A DNA stretch of 64,000 nucleotides from Lachnoclostridium sp. An181 (GCF_002160325.1 NZ_NFKJ01000007.1:1-64000); one strand, 5' to 3'; counted from the stretch's first letter, positions 36,049 through 45,736 are shown. Notes: generated by a model from the sequence alone, not told the origin. Numbers and translations: made by a program.

Positions 36049-37164
36049 CTATTTTATCAGTGTATGGATGTCTGTGTATTCCATCCCAAAGCTGTCCGCT
36101 ACATTCTTACATGTCAATTTCCCTTCGTACGTATTCACTCCGGAATACATCACTTCATTTTTCCTGCACGCACCTTCCAAACCATCATTTGCAAGAGCCA
36201 GTCCGTATTTCAATGTTGCATTTGTCAAGGCGATAGTGGAAGTCCTCGGAACTGCTCCCGGCATATTTCCTACACAATAATGAAGGATTCCATCCACTTC
36301 ATAGATCGGATCATCGTGTGTTGTGACTTTCGTTGTCTCACAGCAACCGCCCTGGTCCACGGCCACATCCACAATGACGCTTCCTTTTTTCATCTTCTTT
36401 AAATACTCTCTTTTCATGATTTTCGGAGCTGCCTTTCCAGGTATAAGAACACTTCCGATCACGACATCTGCCTTGGAAACCGCTTTTTCCACATTGGCAT
36501 CCGTACTCATCAATGTCTGGATCCTTGCGCCAAAAATATCGTCGAGATACGCAAGCCTTGAAAGATTGATATCCAGTATCGTCACATTTGCCCCAGCTCC
36601 CACTGCAATCTTGCAGGCATTGATACCGACCGTACCGCCTCCGAGGATCACAATCTCCGCCTTTGGTGTGCCCGGCACTCCTGAGAGGAGCACTCCCGAT
36701 CCGCCGTAAGTCTTTTCCAGATATTTTGCCCCTTCCTGTACACTTAACCTTCCGGCTATCTGGCTCATCGGCGCAAGCAATGGAATACTTCCGTCTTTTT
36801 CGATCAATGTCTCATATGCGAACCCTTTGATACCGGATGAGAGCATCGCATCTGTCAACTGTTTCTCCGCAGCAAGATGGAGGTAAGTGAACAATACCAA
36901 ATCTTTTCTAAAATATCCGTATTCTTCCGGCAAAGGTTCCTTTACCTTTACCATCATATCCACGTTTTCCCAGACTTCTTTTGCACTGTCTATGAGTTTC
37001 GCGCCGGCATTTTCATATTCCTCATCCAAAAATCCGGAGCCGATTCCAGCCCCTTTTTCCATCCACACTTCATGTCCTGCGCTCACATAGCTTTTTACAT
37101 GGTCCGGGATGATCCCCACCCGGTACTCTCTGTTTTTGATTTCTTTTACACATCCGACTTTCAA
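36049..37164 (-). CDS. ald: Alanine dehydrogenase
   Basis: A 371-residue NAD-dependent enzyme that interconverts alanine with pyruvate and ammonia. VGCVKEIKNREYRVGIIPDHV at the start, VILGGGTVGINACKIAVGAGANVTILDIN (Rossmann) in the middle, and SVIVDVAVDQGGCCET near the end fit the family. A TTG at 37164 is preferred: GGAGG lies 9 bases upstream and the product then begins MKVGCVKEIKN like other members; the ATG at 37173 touches the ribosome-binding site. Length agrees with the family. Confidence 0.93.
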   Translation of the reverse strand: MKVGCVKEIKNREYRVGIIPDHVKSYVSAGHEVWMEKGAGIGSGFLDEEYENAGAKLIDSAKEVWENVDMMVKVKEPLPEEYGYFRKDLVLFTYLHLAAEKQLTDAMLSSGIKGFAYETLIEKDGSIPLLAPMSQIAGRLSVQEGAKYLEKTYGGSGVLLSGVPGTPKAEIVILGGGTVGINACKIAVGAGANVTILDINLSRLAYLDDIFGARIQTLMSTDANVEKAVSKADVVIGSVLIPGKAAPKIMKREYLKKMKKGSVIVDVAVDQGGCCETTKVTTHDDPIYEVDGILHYCVGNMPGAVPRTSTIALTNATLKYGLALANDGLEGACRKNEVMYSGVNTYEGKLTCKNVADSFGMEYTDIHTLIK

Positions 37165-37173
37165 CTTCAACAT

Positions 37174-37510
37174 CCTCCTTTTTATATCACACAATATTCC
37201 CTTATTCGCGAATATATATGGATACTTTCCCAAATTTATATAAATTTATTATAACTTTCTATATTTCTTTTTGCAATGTCTGTTTCCAAATGTATCCTTT
37301 TCTTTTAGATATTGTTATGTTTTTCTTAAGGAATTTTCTTTTTTCTTTATCCACATGTCATAGTTTAATCACATTTATTCTTTATACTAAATGTATCAAA
37401 ACAAAGAAGACAGCGGTTGTACACGAGAACCTCTGTAGAGCCGCCGGACTTCGCCTAAGCCAGACAGCAGAAATGCTTTTACATAGATTGTTTTTCCTCC
37501 AATGAATAAA
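37174..37510. other. Intergenic gap upstream of ald, with a GC-richer block
   Basis: Mostly AT-rich with T-runs. A block at about 37405-37500 is clearly richer in GC and open on both strands (for example GGLGEVRRLYRGSRVQPL-like reading on the minus strand), but it has no ribosome-binding site and does not join the flanking genes. It may be a structured RNA or a gene remnant. No promoter was assigned with confidence. Confidence 0.4.
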
Positions 37511-37558
37511 CAGCAAACGGGCGGTGCCGAAGAATCATTACTTCGGCATCGCCCGTTT
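37511..37558. terminator. Hairpin overlapping the 3' end of the CobD-like gene
   Basis: AAACGGGCGGTGCCGAAG and CTTCGGCATCGCCCGTTT pair around AATCATTA. The stem includes the last codons and stop (37538) of the CobD-like gene. Confidence 0.6.
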
Positions 37559-38587
37559 TGCCTGCTCCAACACTTTGAACAGCCGTTCATTGCAGTTCCT
37601 TCTTTTCACTCCTATTCGGTAAAATCCTTTGGAAAGCCCCGGAATATTTCCTGCATCCCGGATAAGAATGCGGGATGCAAGACAGAAATCTCTTAGTCTT
37701 CCGTCCGCCCGAAACAGAATAAAGTTTGCTTTAGAAGTAAAATATGGATACTCAAGAGCCTTCAACCTGTCTTCCATCCATCTTCTTTCGCTGCTCACAA
37801 ATTCTTTTGTCTGCACGATAAACTCTTTCTCCCTCATAGCTGCAACTCCGGCATACTGCGCCGGCACTGACACATTCCATGGCGGAAGTACACTTTTCAT
37901 GCGGTCTATAAATCCCGTGTCCGAGGACAGTGCATACCCAAGCCGCAGCCCAGGCATGGCAAATGTTTTTGTGAATGTGCGCAAGATTAAAATATTAGGG
38001 TATTCATCCAGCTTTTGGATATAGGTGTGCTCGGTTTCCTTGCGCACAAAATCCATAAAACATTCATCCAGCATGACCCGGATGCCCTTCTCCCTGCAAA
38101 GCTCCATCATCGGTGCCATCAGCCGTCTCTTTACAAGTCTTCCCGTCGGATTGTTCGGATTGCAGACAACAAACATGTCGTATTTCCCTGAGCTTAAAAT
38201 ATCCAGAATTTCATCCTGGACAACAAAATCAGCTTCTTCTTTTGCAAAATAGTACTCAAATGCACATCCTGTTGCCGTAAATGCCCGTTCATACTCAACA
38301 AAAGTAGGGCCAAGGATCAACGCCTTTTTTGGTTTTGCTGCACAGGCGGCTGCATAAATCAGCTCGCTCTCCCCGTTTCCAATGATTAAGCGCTCTCTCG
38401 GCTGCAAGAAGGCAGCCTCCATCTCATCCAACAGCCTTGTACAATTCACATCCGGATAATGTTCCGAAAGTTCAACTCCGCGGATTGCTTCTCTTCTGAC
38501 TTTCTCAGGCAGACCAAAGGGATTGATGCTGATGGAATAATCCAGATTTATCTGCTTGTCGTATATATTTCCTCCATGAATCTCCAT
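37538..38587 (-). CDS. CobD-like PLP-dependent aminotransferase/threonine-phosphate decarboxylase
   Basis: A 349-residue fold-type I PLP enzyme. The start MEIHGGNIYD with LDYSISINPFGLP is typical of CobD (threonine-phosphate decarboxylase, cobalamin side chain). VVCNPNNPTGRL, VMLDECFMDF, and the PLP-lysine motif RTFTKTFAMPGLRLGY are present. No cobalamin genes are near, so it could instead be a histidinol-phosphate-type aminotransferase. ATG at 38587; an in-frame start 10 codons earlier overlaps the GNAT gene region. Ends inside a hairpin. Confidence 0.8.
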   Translation of the reverse strand: MEIHGGNIYDKQINLDYSISINPFGLPEKVRREAIRGVELSEHYPDVNCTRLLDEMEAAFLQPRERLIIGNGESELIYAAACAAKPKKALILGPTFVEYERAFTATGCAFEYYFAKEEADFVVQDEILDILSSGKYDMFVVCNPNNPTGRLVKRRLMAPMMELCREKGIRVMLDECFMDFVRKETEHTYIQKLDEYPNILILRTFTKTFAMPGLRLGYALSSDTGFIDRMKSVLPPWNVSVPAQYAGVAAMREKEFIVQTKEFVSSERRWMEDRLKALEYPYFTSKANFILFRADGRLRDFCLASRILIRDAGNIPGLSKGFYRIGVKRRNCNERLFKVLEQAKRAMPK

Positions 38588-38606
38588 CCTTGTCCGCACT
38601 CCTCTC

Positions 38607-39242
38607 TTACTCAACAAAAGAATGGCTCATTATATAGAACTCTTCCTGGCTTGGCTGGTACTTTTTCTCTATTTTTTCAAGAGTATCATCGTATGCCTGT
38701 GCTTCTTCCTCAGAAATTGCCATGACCGGACTGTCATAGTAGAACCATTTCCTTCCATCCAGGGCATCGGGCGTAAGCTCTTTGACCATCATGGCTGCCG
38801 GATATTTCCCGTTTTCCAGACAAACATTGTACTTTTTGCATCCCACAAAACCACTGCTCACATAATTTGACGGACTTCCAAATATGACGATCACATCATA
38901 TCCAAGTACCGCTGCGTGCAAAAATGAATGCTCCATAAGCATCTTTCCATACCCTCTTCTCTGATACTGCGGATCCACAGAGACAGGCCCAAAAGTGAGA
39001 ATTTCTTTTTCTTTTTTATTTTCATCAACCAGTCTGGCTTTTGTGTACATGATATTTCCGATCACTTTTCCATCAAGTTCAAGTACAAAATCCAACTCCG
39101 GTATAAAATCTTTGTGTCCGCGCATCTTGCGAACCAGATAATGCTCCACACATCCTGGTATATATTGGTTATAGAACGCTTTTCTTGTGATTTCTTCTAC
39201 GTTCTTATAGTCTGTTTCCCTTTCATTTCTTATCGTTATCAT
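38607..39242 (-). CDS. GNAT-family N-acetyltransferase
   Basis: A 211-residue acetyl-CoA-dependent enzyme. The acetyl-CoA loop QYQRRGYGKMLMEH (R/Q-x-x-G-x-G) and TFGPVSVDP strand are characteristic; IVIFGSPSNYVSSGFVGCKKY follows the YhbS/Ypea-like pattern (the substrate side is not recognised). AGGAG precedes the ATG. It lies 19 bases ahead of the CobD-like gene, probably one transcript. Confidence 0.88.
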   Translation of the reverse strand: MITIRNERETDYKNVEEITRKAFYNQYIPGCVEHYLVRKMRGHKDFIPELDFVLELDGKVIGNIMYTKARLVDENKKEKEILTFGPVSVDPQYQRRGYGKMLMEHSFLHAAVLGYDVIVIFGSPSNYVSSGFVGCKKYNVCLENGKYPAAMMVKELTPDALDGRKWFYYDSPVMAISEEEAQAYDDTLEKIEKKYQPSQEEFYIMSHSFVE

Positions 39243-39323
39243 TCTGTTCTCCTGCTTTTTATAGTTTCTTTTTATATCTTACCATATATCCCTTTTCTTT
39301 AAAACTATATCCCCAAAATCAAC

Positions 39324-39366
39324 AAAAGACCATGCAGTGCACATTCTTCTGCACAACATGGTCTTT
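39324..39366. terminator. Terminator after the GldG-type gene
   Basis: AAAAGACCATG-GTGCA and TGCAC-CATGGTCTTTT form a two-part stem, usable on both strands. Confidence 0.8.
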
Positions 39367-39372
39367 TGTTCA

Positions 39373-40788
39373 TTACGACTTTCTTCTTTTTATCCACACA
39401 ACAAAACCGACTAAAATTACAACAATCGGTATTCCAAATATGACGAGCATGCCAATCATCCCTGTATGCGAAATGGCATTGAATGTGACTCCCAGATTTT
39501 TTGCCTCAACAGAGACATTTTCCACATCATCAAACCCGCTTGTGACAGCGTTTACAAAAAGTGTCAGGTTGTCAAGAGAAGAAAATGTATCTGTGACAGT
39601 GGAATCTATCATATGATTACTGGAAAAGACCGTAAGCCTTGCCTCCTTTCTCTCCTCTTCACTGCCATCTTGCTTCTGTTCTATCGGTTCTGTGGCCACT
39701 GCTCCAAGTACATAAGTTCCTTGTTTTTGCTCCTCTTCTGTCACAGCGTATGCATTTTCCGATGTCTCCAAAAACGGAGTCAGGGTGATGGTGTCCCTTT
39801 TTGGTGTGCCGGCAGTCATTCCTCTTGTATTGACGATCAAGGCAGTCTCTGACTGAAGTCCTTTTGCCATTTCCCCTGTTGCACTTAAGTTTGGAATCAG
39901 GTAATAATAGTTGCCCTGATAACACCTGCTCATGTCCGCAATATACCCTTCTGCCATGTTCAATCCGTATGTGCTCAAAATTTCCTCCAGATTCGGAAGA
40001 GCTTTTTCACCATCGCCCATCATGATCATGACATTTCCCCCGGAGTTTAAATATTCCTCCAGGATTGTTTTTTCATCTGCCGTAATGTCCGTGCCAGGTG
40101 AGTCAATAAAAATCATGTCACAGTCATCCGGAATCCTGGCATTCATCATAAGATTGAGTTCTTCCATCGCAAAATTGGACTTCTCCAGCATCTCGGACAC
40201 TGTCGTGGATACTGTCGCCTCTCCGTGCCCTGTTGTGCGGTAAATTTTCTTTGTTGTATCGGAAACCACACTGGCAACAGCGCTCGTGAACTGCCCTTCT
40301 GCATCAAACGCGGATTCTGTCATCTGTCCTGTATAAGTGTAGCTTTGCTGAATGATATCTGTAAACAAAATCTGCACGGTTTTTCCTGTATCCGCACAGG
40401 AGACAATGATTGTATCCTCCGCTGCGTCATATTCCTCCAGCATTTCCGGATGAAGTTTCGGATCCACCCATTCTACAGAAAGTTTTCCGGAAAGGTCTTT
40501 ATAATTTTCCACAAATGTTTTGATCCGCTCGTCTGTATTCTTTTTATTTGCCAAAATGGTCAGTTTTACTTCTTTGTCCAGATCTTTTAATATCTTTTTG
40601 CTCGTATCTGTAATGGAGTAAAGGTCATTGTCACTGACATCCAGCTTTCTTACTTTTTCCGGCAACAGACCTGCCAGCACATTGATCCCGATCACAGCGG
40701 CGAGAAAAACTGCTGTCAGCACAAGGCTGATTCCTCCCCGTCTCATCTTTCTTTGTCTTTCCGGATTCTTCCACATTTTTTTCTTCAT
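39373..40788 (-). CDS. GldG-like ABC-associated membrane protein
   Basis: A 471-residue protein: N-terminal span (GISLVLTAVFLAAVIGINVLA, about 20-42), a long extracytoplasmic ABC_transp_aux domain with KVKLTILANKKN, DMIFIDSPGTDITADEKTILEEYLNSGGNVMIMMG and KIYRTTGHGEATVS, and a C-terminal span (IGMLVIFGIPIVVILVGFVVWIKRR). It matches GldG of the gliding-type ABC system, which in non-gliding Firmicutes has unknown cargo. ATG at 40788 with GGAGG upstream. Third gene of the operon. Confidence 0.85.
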   Translation of the reverse strand: MKKKMWKNPERQRKMRRGGISLVLTAVFLAAVIGINVLAGLLPEKVRKLDVSDNDLYSITDTSKKILKDLDKEVKLTILANKKNTDERIKTFVENYKDLSGKLSVEWVDPKLHPEMLEEYDAAEDTIIVSCADTGKTVQILFTDIIQQSYTYTGQMTESAFDAEGQFTSAVASVVSDTTKKIYRTTGHGEATVSTTVSEMLEKSNFAMEELNLMMNARIPDDCDMIFIDSPGTDITADEKTILEEYLNSGGNVMIMMGDGEKALPNLEEILSTYGLNMAEGYIADMSRCYQGNYYYLIPNLSATGEMAKGLQSETALIVNTRGMTAGTPKRDTITLTPFLETSENAYAVTEEEQKQGTYVLGAVATEPIEQKQDGSEEERKEARLTVFSSNHMIDSTVTDTFSSLDNLTLFVNAVTSGFDDVENVSVEAKNLGVTFNAISHTGMIGMLVIFGIPIVVILVGFVVWIKRRKS

Positions 40789-40802
40789 AGCTCTTTGTCC
40801 TC

Positions 40803-41669
40803 CTAACTCCAACGTCTTTTTTGAATGACCTGTATGGTCAGGAAAAGAAATACCGCGATCAAAGAAAGATAGAAAAGAATTCCGCCCAGATCAAAGATAT
40901 GGCTGCTCTCAATGTCGGTAAATGTTGTATACAGTACAAATTTTCCCAAAATGTTTGTCAAAAGGTGCTCAAACAGCGCCGGCTTGACAAGATAGACTGC
41001 CGCGAAGGATGCTAGCCCCACAATCTCTATCCCCACAGAAAGAAGAACACTCTCCGTGATCTTATACACAAACAGCACTGCCAGTGTCAAAAGACATATT
41101 GCCCCGATCAGGCCGCTCAGAGCATTCTCAGGAATATAGGACAAAATCCCATCCCAAAGATACAGGACCAGCAACACTCCGATAGAACTGACCGCAGCGA
41201 TCACCTGGCTTTCTGTCAGCGATGATAAAAACATACCTATGCCAATGTAGACACATCCCAAAAGGAAAAATGCAAAAATCGCCAGATAATCTGTGCGAAG
41301 ATAAGCAGTTCCCTGAGACTTGATGATCAAAGGAAACAGACAATAGATAAGATTCGGAATCGCCATCACGGTCATCATGGCAAAATATTTTCCCATAACA
41401 ATGGAAAAAAGTCCAACAGGAGAGGTTAAAAGCAGCTGATCTGTCCTGTTTTTTCTCTCCTCGGCAAATGATTTCATTGTCAAAACCGGAACTGCAATGA
41501 TCAGCACAAAGAGCAGTCCGGAAAGGGAATAGGAAAAATATGGATATCCCGCATTTAGGTTGTATGCCATAAAATAAATCCCGGCGATCACAACCATAAA
41601 TGCAACGAACACATACCCTGTCATGGACTGAAAATAGGAATTCAGCTCCCTTCTATAAATCGCCCCCAT
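40803..41669 (-). CDS. ABC-2 type permease (GldF-like)
   Basis: A 288-residue polytopic membrane protein with about six spans (for example FVAFMVVIAGIYFMAYNL, LLFVLIIAVPVLTMKSFAEERKNRTDQLLLTSPV). The AEERKNRTDQLLLTSPV phrase is characteristic of GldF-type ABC-2 permeases. Its start overlaps the ATPase gene by 17 bases; the GldG-like gene follows 14 bases after its stop. Confidence 0.88.
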   Translation of the reverse strand: MGAIYRRELNSYFQSMTGYVFVAFMVVIAGIYFMAYNLNAGYPYFSYSLSGLLFVLIIAVPVLTMKSFAEERKNRTDQLLLTSPVGLFSIVMGKYFAMMTVMAIPNLIYCLFPLIIKSQGTAYLRTDYLAIFAFFLLGCVYIGIGMFLSSLTESQVIAAVSSIGVLLVLYLWDGILSYIPENALSGLIGAICLLTLAVLFVYKITESVLLSVGIEIVGLASFAAVYLVKPALFEHLLTNILGKFVLYTTFTDIESSHIFDLGGILFYLSLIAVFLFLTIQVIQKRRWS

Positions 41670-42603
41670 TGTCTTTTCCTCCTTCCGTCAATTCCAAAAA
41701 TACATCCTCCAGCGTAGGCTTTGTCATTCTCAGTTCAAGCAGAGGACACCTTTCCCCGGCAAATGCAAAGAAAATCTCTTCCCTGATGTCTTTGCCTTCT
41801 TTTGCCTCAATACGAGCACAGGTACCGTCTTCCCGTTCTTCAAAAGAAACAGACTCCACATCTTCTATCTCCAAAAGAATATCTTCCACTCTTGCCCTTT
41901 GTGATGTGGTAAAAATTTCCACGCTCTCTCCTTTCTGCATGAGACGTTCCAGGTTTTCCGGCGTATCGCTGGCTACCATTTTCCCCTTGGAAATGATAAA
42001 TATGTAGTCACAAAGCTCCCTTACTTCCGCCAAAATGTGGGAGCTTAAAATCACGGTGTGCTCTTTGGAAAGATCCCTGATCAGCTCCCTGATCTCGATG
42101 ATCTGTTTTGGGTCCAGACCAACGGTCGGCTCATCCAGAATAATGATCTTGGGAAATCCAAGAATCGCCTGCGCAAGTCCCACTCTCTGTCTGAAACCCT
42201 TTGACAGATTTCGGATCAGCCTATGAGAAACATCTAAAATCCCTGTCTTTTCCATCACTTCTTCCACTGAATGAGAAACTTCCTTTTTGGGAATTCCTTT
42301 CAGCTTGGCTGCAAACGTCAGATACTCTTTCACCTTCATATCCACATAAAGCGGCGGTATCTCCGGAAGATATCCGATATGTTTTTTAGCCTTTTTCGGA
42401 TTCTTTAGGATATCGTATCCCTCAATGAGTATCTCCCCTTTTGTAGCTCCAAGATACCCTGTCATCATATTCATGGTCGTGGATTTTCCGGCCCCGTTCG
42501 GACCTAAAAATCCATAAATCTTTCCTGTCTCCACTGTAAAGCTTAAATGATCCACAGCTGTGTGTGTCCCGTACTGCTTTACCAGCTCTTTCACCTCGAT
42601 CAC
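41653..42603 (-). CDS. ABC transporter ATP-binding protein (GldA-like)
   Basis: A 316-residue ATPase: Walker A GPNGAGKST, signature LSKGFRQRVGLAQAIL, Walker B IIILDEPTVGLDP, H-loop SSHIL. The last 80 residues carry the extra domain common in drug/lipid-type ABC-2 ATPases. A GTG start at 42603 (MIEVKELVKQYG) is preferred, with GGAGGT six bases upstream; an ATG two codons earlier touches that site. With the permease and GldG-like protein it forms a complete GldA/F/G-type system. Confidence 0.9.
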   Translation of the reverse strand: MIEVKELVKQYGTHTAVDHLSFTVETGKIYGFLGPNGAGKSTTMNMMTGYLGATKGEILIEGYDILKNPKKAKKHIGYLPEIPPLYVDMKVKEYLTFAAKLKGIPKKEVSHSVEEVMEKTGILDVSHRLIRNLSKGFRQRVGLAQAILGFPKIIILDEPTVGLDPKQIIEIRELIRDLSKEHTVILSSHILAEVRELCDYIFIISKGKMVASDTPENLERLMQKGESVEIFTTSQRARVEDILLEIEDVESVSFEEREDGTCARIEAKEGKDIREEIFFAFAGERCPLLELRMTKPTLEDVFLELTEGGKDNGGDL

Positions 42604-42715
42604 TGACATACCTCCTCTAAGCAAATATGAACTTATTATATGAACAAACCATGTTGGAAATGTGAGATAAATGTGGAGACTCTGTGATAAAACTGTGTAG
42701 ATTCTGTGAGAACAA

Positions 42716-42757
42716 AGTGGCAAGCCCCTCACTTATGAGGGACTTGCCACTTTGCGC
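42716..42757 (-). terminator. Terminator of metY
   Basis: AAAGTGGCAAG-CCCTCA and TGAGGG-CTTGCCACTTT form a long stem, 18 bases after the metY stop. Confidence 0.85.
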
Positions 42758-42774
42758 GCCGCAGACTGGCTATG

Positions 42775-44088
42775 CTATTGGGAAATGGCTTTGAATGCCT
42801 CCTCCAAATCCCAGAGAATATCTTCGATATGCTCCGTTCCGATGGAGAGGCGTATTGTATTTGGACGGATACCCTGCTCCTCTTTCTCTGTATCGCTCAA
42901 CTGGGCATGGGTTGTGGATGCCGGATGAATGACCAGGGATTTCATATCCGCTACATTTGCCAGAAGAGAAAACAATCTCAACTCATCGATAAATGCCTTT
43001 GCCGTCTTCTCATCTCCTTTGATCTCAAATGTAAAGATAGAACCTCCTCCATTTGGAAAATACTTTTCATAGAGCGCTTTTTGCTTTGGATCATCCGTAA
43101 CGGACGGGTGATGGACTTTCTCCACTTTCGGATGACCATTCAAAAACTCTGCCACTTTCAGCGCATTTTTCACATGGCGCTCCACACGCAGGGATAGTGT
43201 CTCCAGCCCCTGCAGGAGAAGAAACGCATGGAATGGGGAAATCGCAGCTCCCATATCGCGCAGGATCACAGCGCGAAGTTTTGTCACAAATGCTGCCCTG
43301 CCGGCTGCTTTTGTAAAGCATACCCCATGATAGCTGGCATTTGGTTCTGTAAGAGAAGGGAACTTTCCGGATGCCTCCCAGTCAAAAGTTCCTCCATCCA
43401 CGATCACACCGCCAAGCGTTGTGCCGTGTCCACCCAAAAACTTTGTCGCGGAATGCACCACAATGTCTGCCCCGTACTCCAAAGGCCGGATCAGATACGG
43501 TGTTCCAAATGTATTGTCAATAACAAGCGGAATGTTGTGACTGTGAGCAATCCTGGCCATCTCTTCAATATCCGTCACATCCGAGTTTGGATTTCCAAGT
43601 GTCTCGATGAAAACTGCTTTCGTATTTTCCCGAATGGCTTTTTGGGTCTCCTCAAAATCCGATGGATCCACAAAGGTGGTGGAAATACCAAATTCTCTCA
43701 ATGTATGTTCCAAAAGATTGTACGTTCCTCCGTATATGTTTTTTGCCGCCACAATATGATCCCCTGCACACGCAAGTCCTTGGAATACATATGTGATGGC
43801 CGCTGCCCCGGATGCCACAGCCAGTGCTGCCACACCGCCTTCCAGCGCCGCCACCCTTTTTTCAAAGGCCTCCTGTGTCGGATTGGTCAGCCTTCCGTAA
43901 ATGTTCCCGGACTTTTGCAGCGCAAACCGCTCCATTGCATCTTCACAGTTGTGAAATACATAGGACGTGGTCTGATATATCGGCACAGCTCTTGCATCCG
44001 TCGCCGGATCCGCCGTCTCCTGACCTGCGTGGAGCTGCAGTGTCTCAAACTGAAATTCTCTGTCCAACTTCTCTGTCTTCTTTCCCAT
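42775..44088 (-). CDS. metY: O-acetylhomoserine aminocarboxypropyltransferase (sulfhydrylase)
   Basis: A 437-residue PLP enzyme that makes homocysteine (or cysteine) from O-acetyl-homoserine/-serine and sulfide. [37 protein letters not shown] and the PLP-lysine motif [17 protein letters not shown] are typical. ATG at 44088 has GAGAGG 7 bases upstream; an ATG two codons earlier is possible. It follows cysK in the same transcript, 26 bases apart. Confidence 0.92.
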   Translation of the reverse strand: MGKKTEKLDREFQFETLQLHAGQETADPATDARAVPIYQTTSYVFHNCEDAMERFALQKSGNIYGRLTNPTQEAFEKRVAALEGGVAALAVASGAAAITYVFQGLACAGDHIVAAKNIYGGTYNLLEHTLREFGISTTFVDPSDFEETQKAIRENTKAVFIETLGNPNSDVTDIEEMARIAHSHNIPLVIDNTFGTPYLIRPLEYGADIVVHSATKFLGGHGTTLGGVIVDGGTFDWEASGKFPSLTEPNASYHGVCFTKAAGRAAFVTKLRAVILRDMGAAISPFHAFLLLQGLETLSLRVERHVKNALKVAEFLNGHPKVEKVHHPSVTDDPKQKALYEKYFPNGGGSIFTFEIKGDEKTAKAFIDELRLFSLLANVADMKSLVIHPASTTHAQLSDTEKEEQGIRPNTIRLSIGTEHIEDILWDLEEAFKAISQ

Positions 44089-44113
44089 AGCCATACCTCT
44101 CTTTTTGCGTTTT

Positions 44114-45046
44114 TTATTCTGTAAATAATGGTGTGGAATAATATCTGTCCCCGCTGTCCGGCAGAAGTGCCACGATCAGTTTTCCTTTGTTTTCTTCCCT
44201 TTTTGCAAGCGCAATGGCTGCCCAAAGCGCTGCGCCAGAAGAAATTCCAACAAGGATCCCCTCCTCTTTTGCGATCATCTTTCCGTATGCAAATGCATCT
44301 TCATTTTCCACTGCGATCACTTCGTCATAGACATCTTCATTCAGCACATCCGGCACAAACCCTGCTCCGATTCCCTGAATCTTGTGCGGGCCGCTCTGTC
44401 CTTTTGTGAGAACCGGGGAGGATGCAGGTTCCACTCCTACCACGCGCACCCCCGGTTTCTGCTGCTTTAAGTATGTGCCCACACCGGTCAGCGTACCGCC
44501 TGTTCCGATGCCTGCGACAAAAATATCTATATTTCCGTCCGTGTCCCTAAAAATTTCCGGTCCTGTCGTTTTTGTGTGCATGATCGGGTTTGCCGGGTTT
44601 GCAAACTGCTCCGGAATCCAACTGTTCTCATACTCTTTTGCCAACTCTTCTGCCTTTGCAATGGCCCCGCTCATCCCTTTTGTACCATCCGTAAGTACAA
44701 TTTCAGCTCCATATGCTTTTAAAATATTTCTTCTCTCCACGCTCATGGTCTCCGGCATTGTCAAAATAACACGGAGGCCCTTGGATGCCGCCATTGCCGC
44801 AAGGCCGATGCCGGTATTTCCGGATGTCGGCTCAATGATGACCGTATCTTTATTCAGCTTTCCTTTTTCCATAGCATCCTCGATCATTGCCTTTGCAATC
44901 CTGTCCTTCACACTTCCGGCCGGATTTAAATATTCCAGTTTCACAGCGATCCTGGCCTGAAGACCTAATTTTTTCTCTATGTTCACAAGCTCCACAAGTG
45001 GTGTATTTCCCACCAACTGCCCTATCCCTGTCTTAATATTTTCCAT
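44114..45046 (-). CDS. cysK: Cysteine synthase A (O-acetylserine sulfhydrylase)
   Basis: A 310-residue PLP enzyme. [12 protein letters not shown], the PLP-lysine site [33 protein letters not shown] and the [13 protein letters not shown] loop are all canonical. ATG at 45046 with AAGGGG upstream; an ATG 12 codons earlier lacks one. Its promoter has near-consensus boxes and two palindrome-type sites, suggesting control by the Rrf2 gene next door. Confidence 0.95.
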   Translation of the reverse strand: MENIKTGIGQLVGNTPLVELVNIEKKLGLQARIAVKLEYLNPAGSVKDRIAKAMIEDAMEKGKLNKDTVIIEPTSGNTGIGLAAMAASKGLRVILTMPETMSVERRNILKAYGAEIVLTDGTKGMSGAIAKAEELAKEYENSWIPEQFANPANPIMHTKTTGPEIFRDTDGNIDIFVAGIGTGGTLTGVGTYLKQQKPGVRVVGVEPASSPVLTKGQSGPHKIQGIGAGFVPDVLNEDVYDEVIAVENEDAFAYGKMIAKEEGILVGISSGAALWAAIALAKREENKGKLIVALLPDSGDRYYSTPLFTE

Positions 45047-45079
45047 TGTTCTCAACCCCTTTTCTATTTCATACTTTTT

Positions 45080-45179
45080 CAATAGGAATTATGGGTATTA
45101 TATCCAGTACTACATCTTTTGTCAATCTGTTTTTGAACTTTTTCATACTTTTTAAACCCAAAGTGCTTTCCTAATAGGA
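45080..45179 (-). promoter_or_regulatory. cysK promoter with candidate Rrf2 operator sites
   Basis: Minus-strand TTGACA (45120-45125), 17-base spacer, TATAAT (45097-45102). ATTCCTATTG (45080-45089) lies just past the start site and the palindrome TCCTATTAGGA (45169-45179) lies about 50 bases upstream; both share TCCTATT. They fit a regulator binding on both sides of the promoter. Confidence 0.65.
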
Positions 45180-45233
45180 TTAAAAAAGACAGATACCGCC
45201 CGCGATATCTGCCCGTTTCCTGTCTCTAACTCA

Positions 45234-45668
45234 TCAGATGTAGTATTCATCTCCCTGCTCTTTCTGCCAGTCCAATAAATCCTCCAGCGTATACCTATCG
45301 ATCACGCTTTTAATTGCAGCATCGAGCTCCTTCCAAATCTTAAGCGTCACACACTGGTCTGATCTTTGACATGGGTTTTCTTCTGTCTCCAGACAGTCCA
45401 CCGGAGACATATTTCCTTCTGTGAGCCGCAAAATAGCTCCTACTGTGTATTCTCCCGGCGCTTTGGTAAGCTGATACCCCCCTTGGGGTCCCCGTACACT
45501 TTTTAAAAATCCTGCCTTTACGAACACGGATACAATATTTTCCATATATTTGACCGGCAGCTCCTGTCTCTTTGCAACTTCCTTTAGTCTTACCGGTTTC
45601 TCCTTCTCATACAATGCGATATCCAACATCAGACGAAGAGCATATCTTCCCTTTGTTGAAACTTTCAT
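45234..45668 (-). CDS. Rrf2-family regulator (IscR/CymR-like)
   Basis: A 144-residue winged-helix protein: MKVSTKGRYALRLMLDIAL, RLKEVAKRQELPVKYMENIV (helix-turn-helix) and VRGPQGGYQLTKAPGEYTVGAIL are the family core. Three cysteines at CLETEENPCQRSDQC could hold an iron-sulfur cluster as in IscR; CymR lacks them. It sits upstream of cysK-metY and is the likely controller of cysteine supply. ATG at 45668 with AAGGAG upstream. Confidence 0.9.
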   Translation of the reverse strand: MKVSTKGRYALRLMLDIALYEKEKPVRLKEVAKRQELPVKYMENIVSVFVKAGFLKSVRGPQGGYQLTKAPGEYTVGAILRLTEGNMSPVDCLETEENPCQRSDQCVTLKIWKELDAAIKSVIDRYTLEDLLDWQKEQGDEYYI

Positions 45669-45707
45669 CTGTGATAAGCTCCTTCCATCAAAATTCATTT
45701 TATACTC

Positions 45708-45736
45708 AGTATGGGGGCTGTCTTTGTACTTGTCAA
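45708..45736 (-). promoter_or_regulatory. Promoter of the Rrf2 gene
   Basis: Minus-strand TTGACA (45731-45736), 17-base spacer, CATACT (45708-45713). Confidence 0.65.

Noticed and set aside
37218-37590. Short frames on both strands over the block near 37405-37500
   Set aside because: Open on both strands but no ribosome-binding site and no family match, so not called as genes; kept as an unexplained block.
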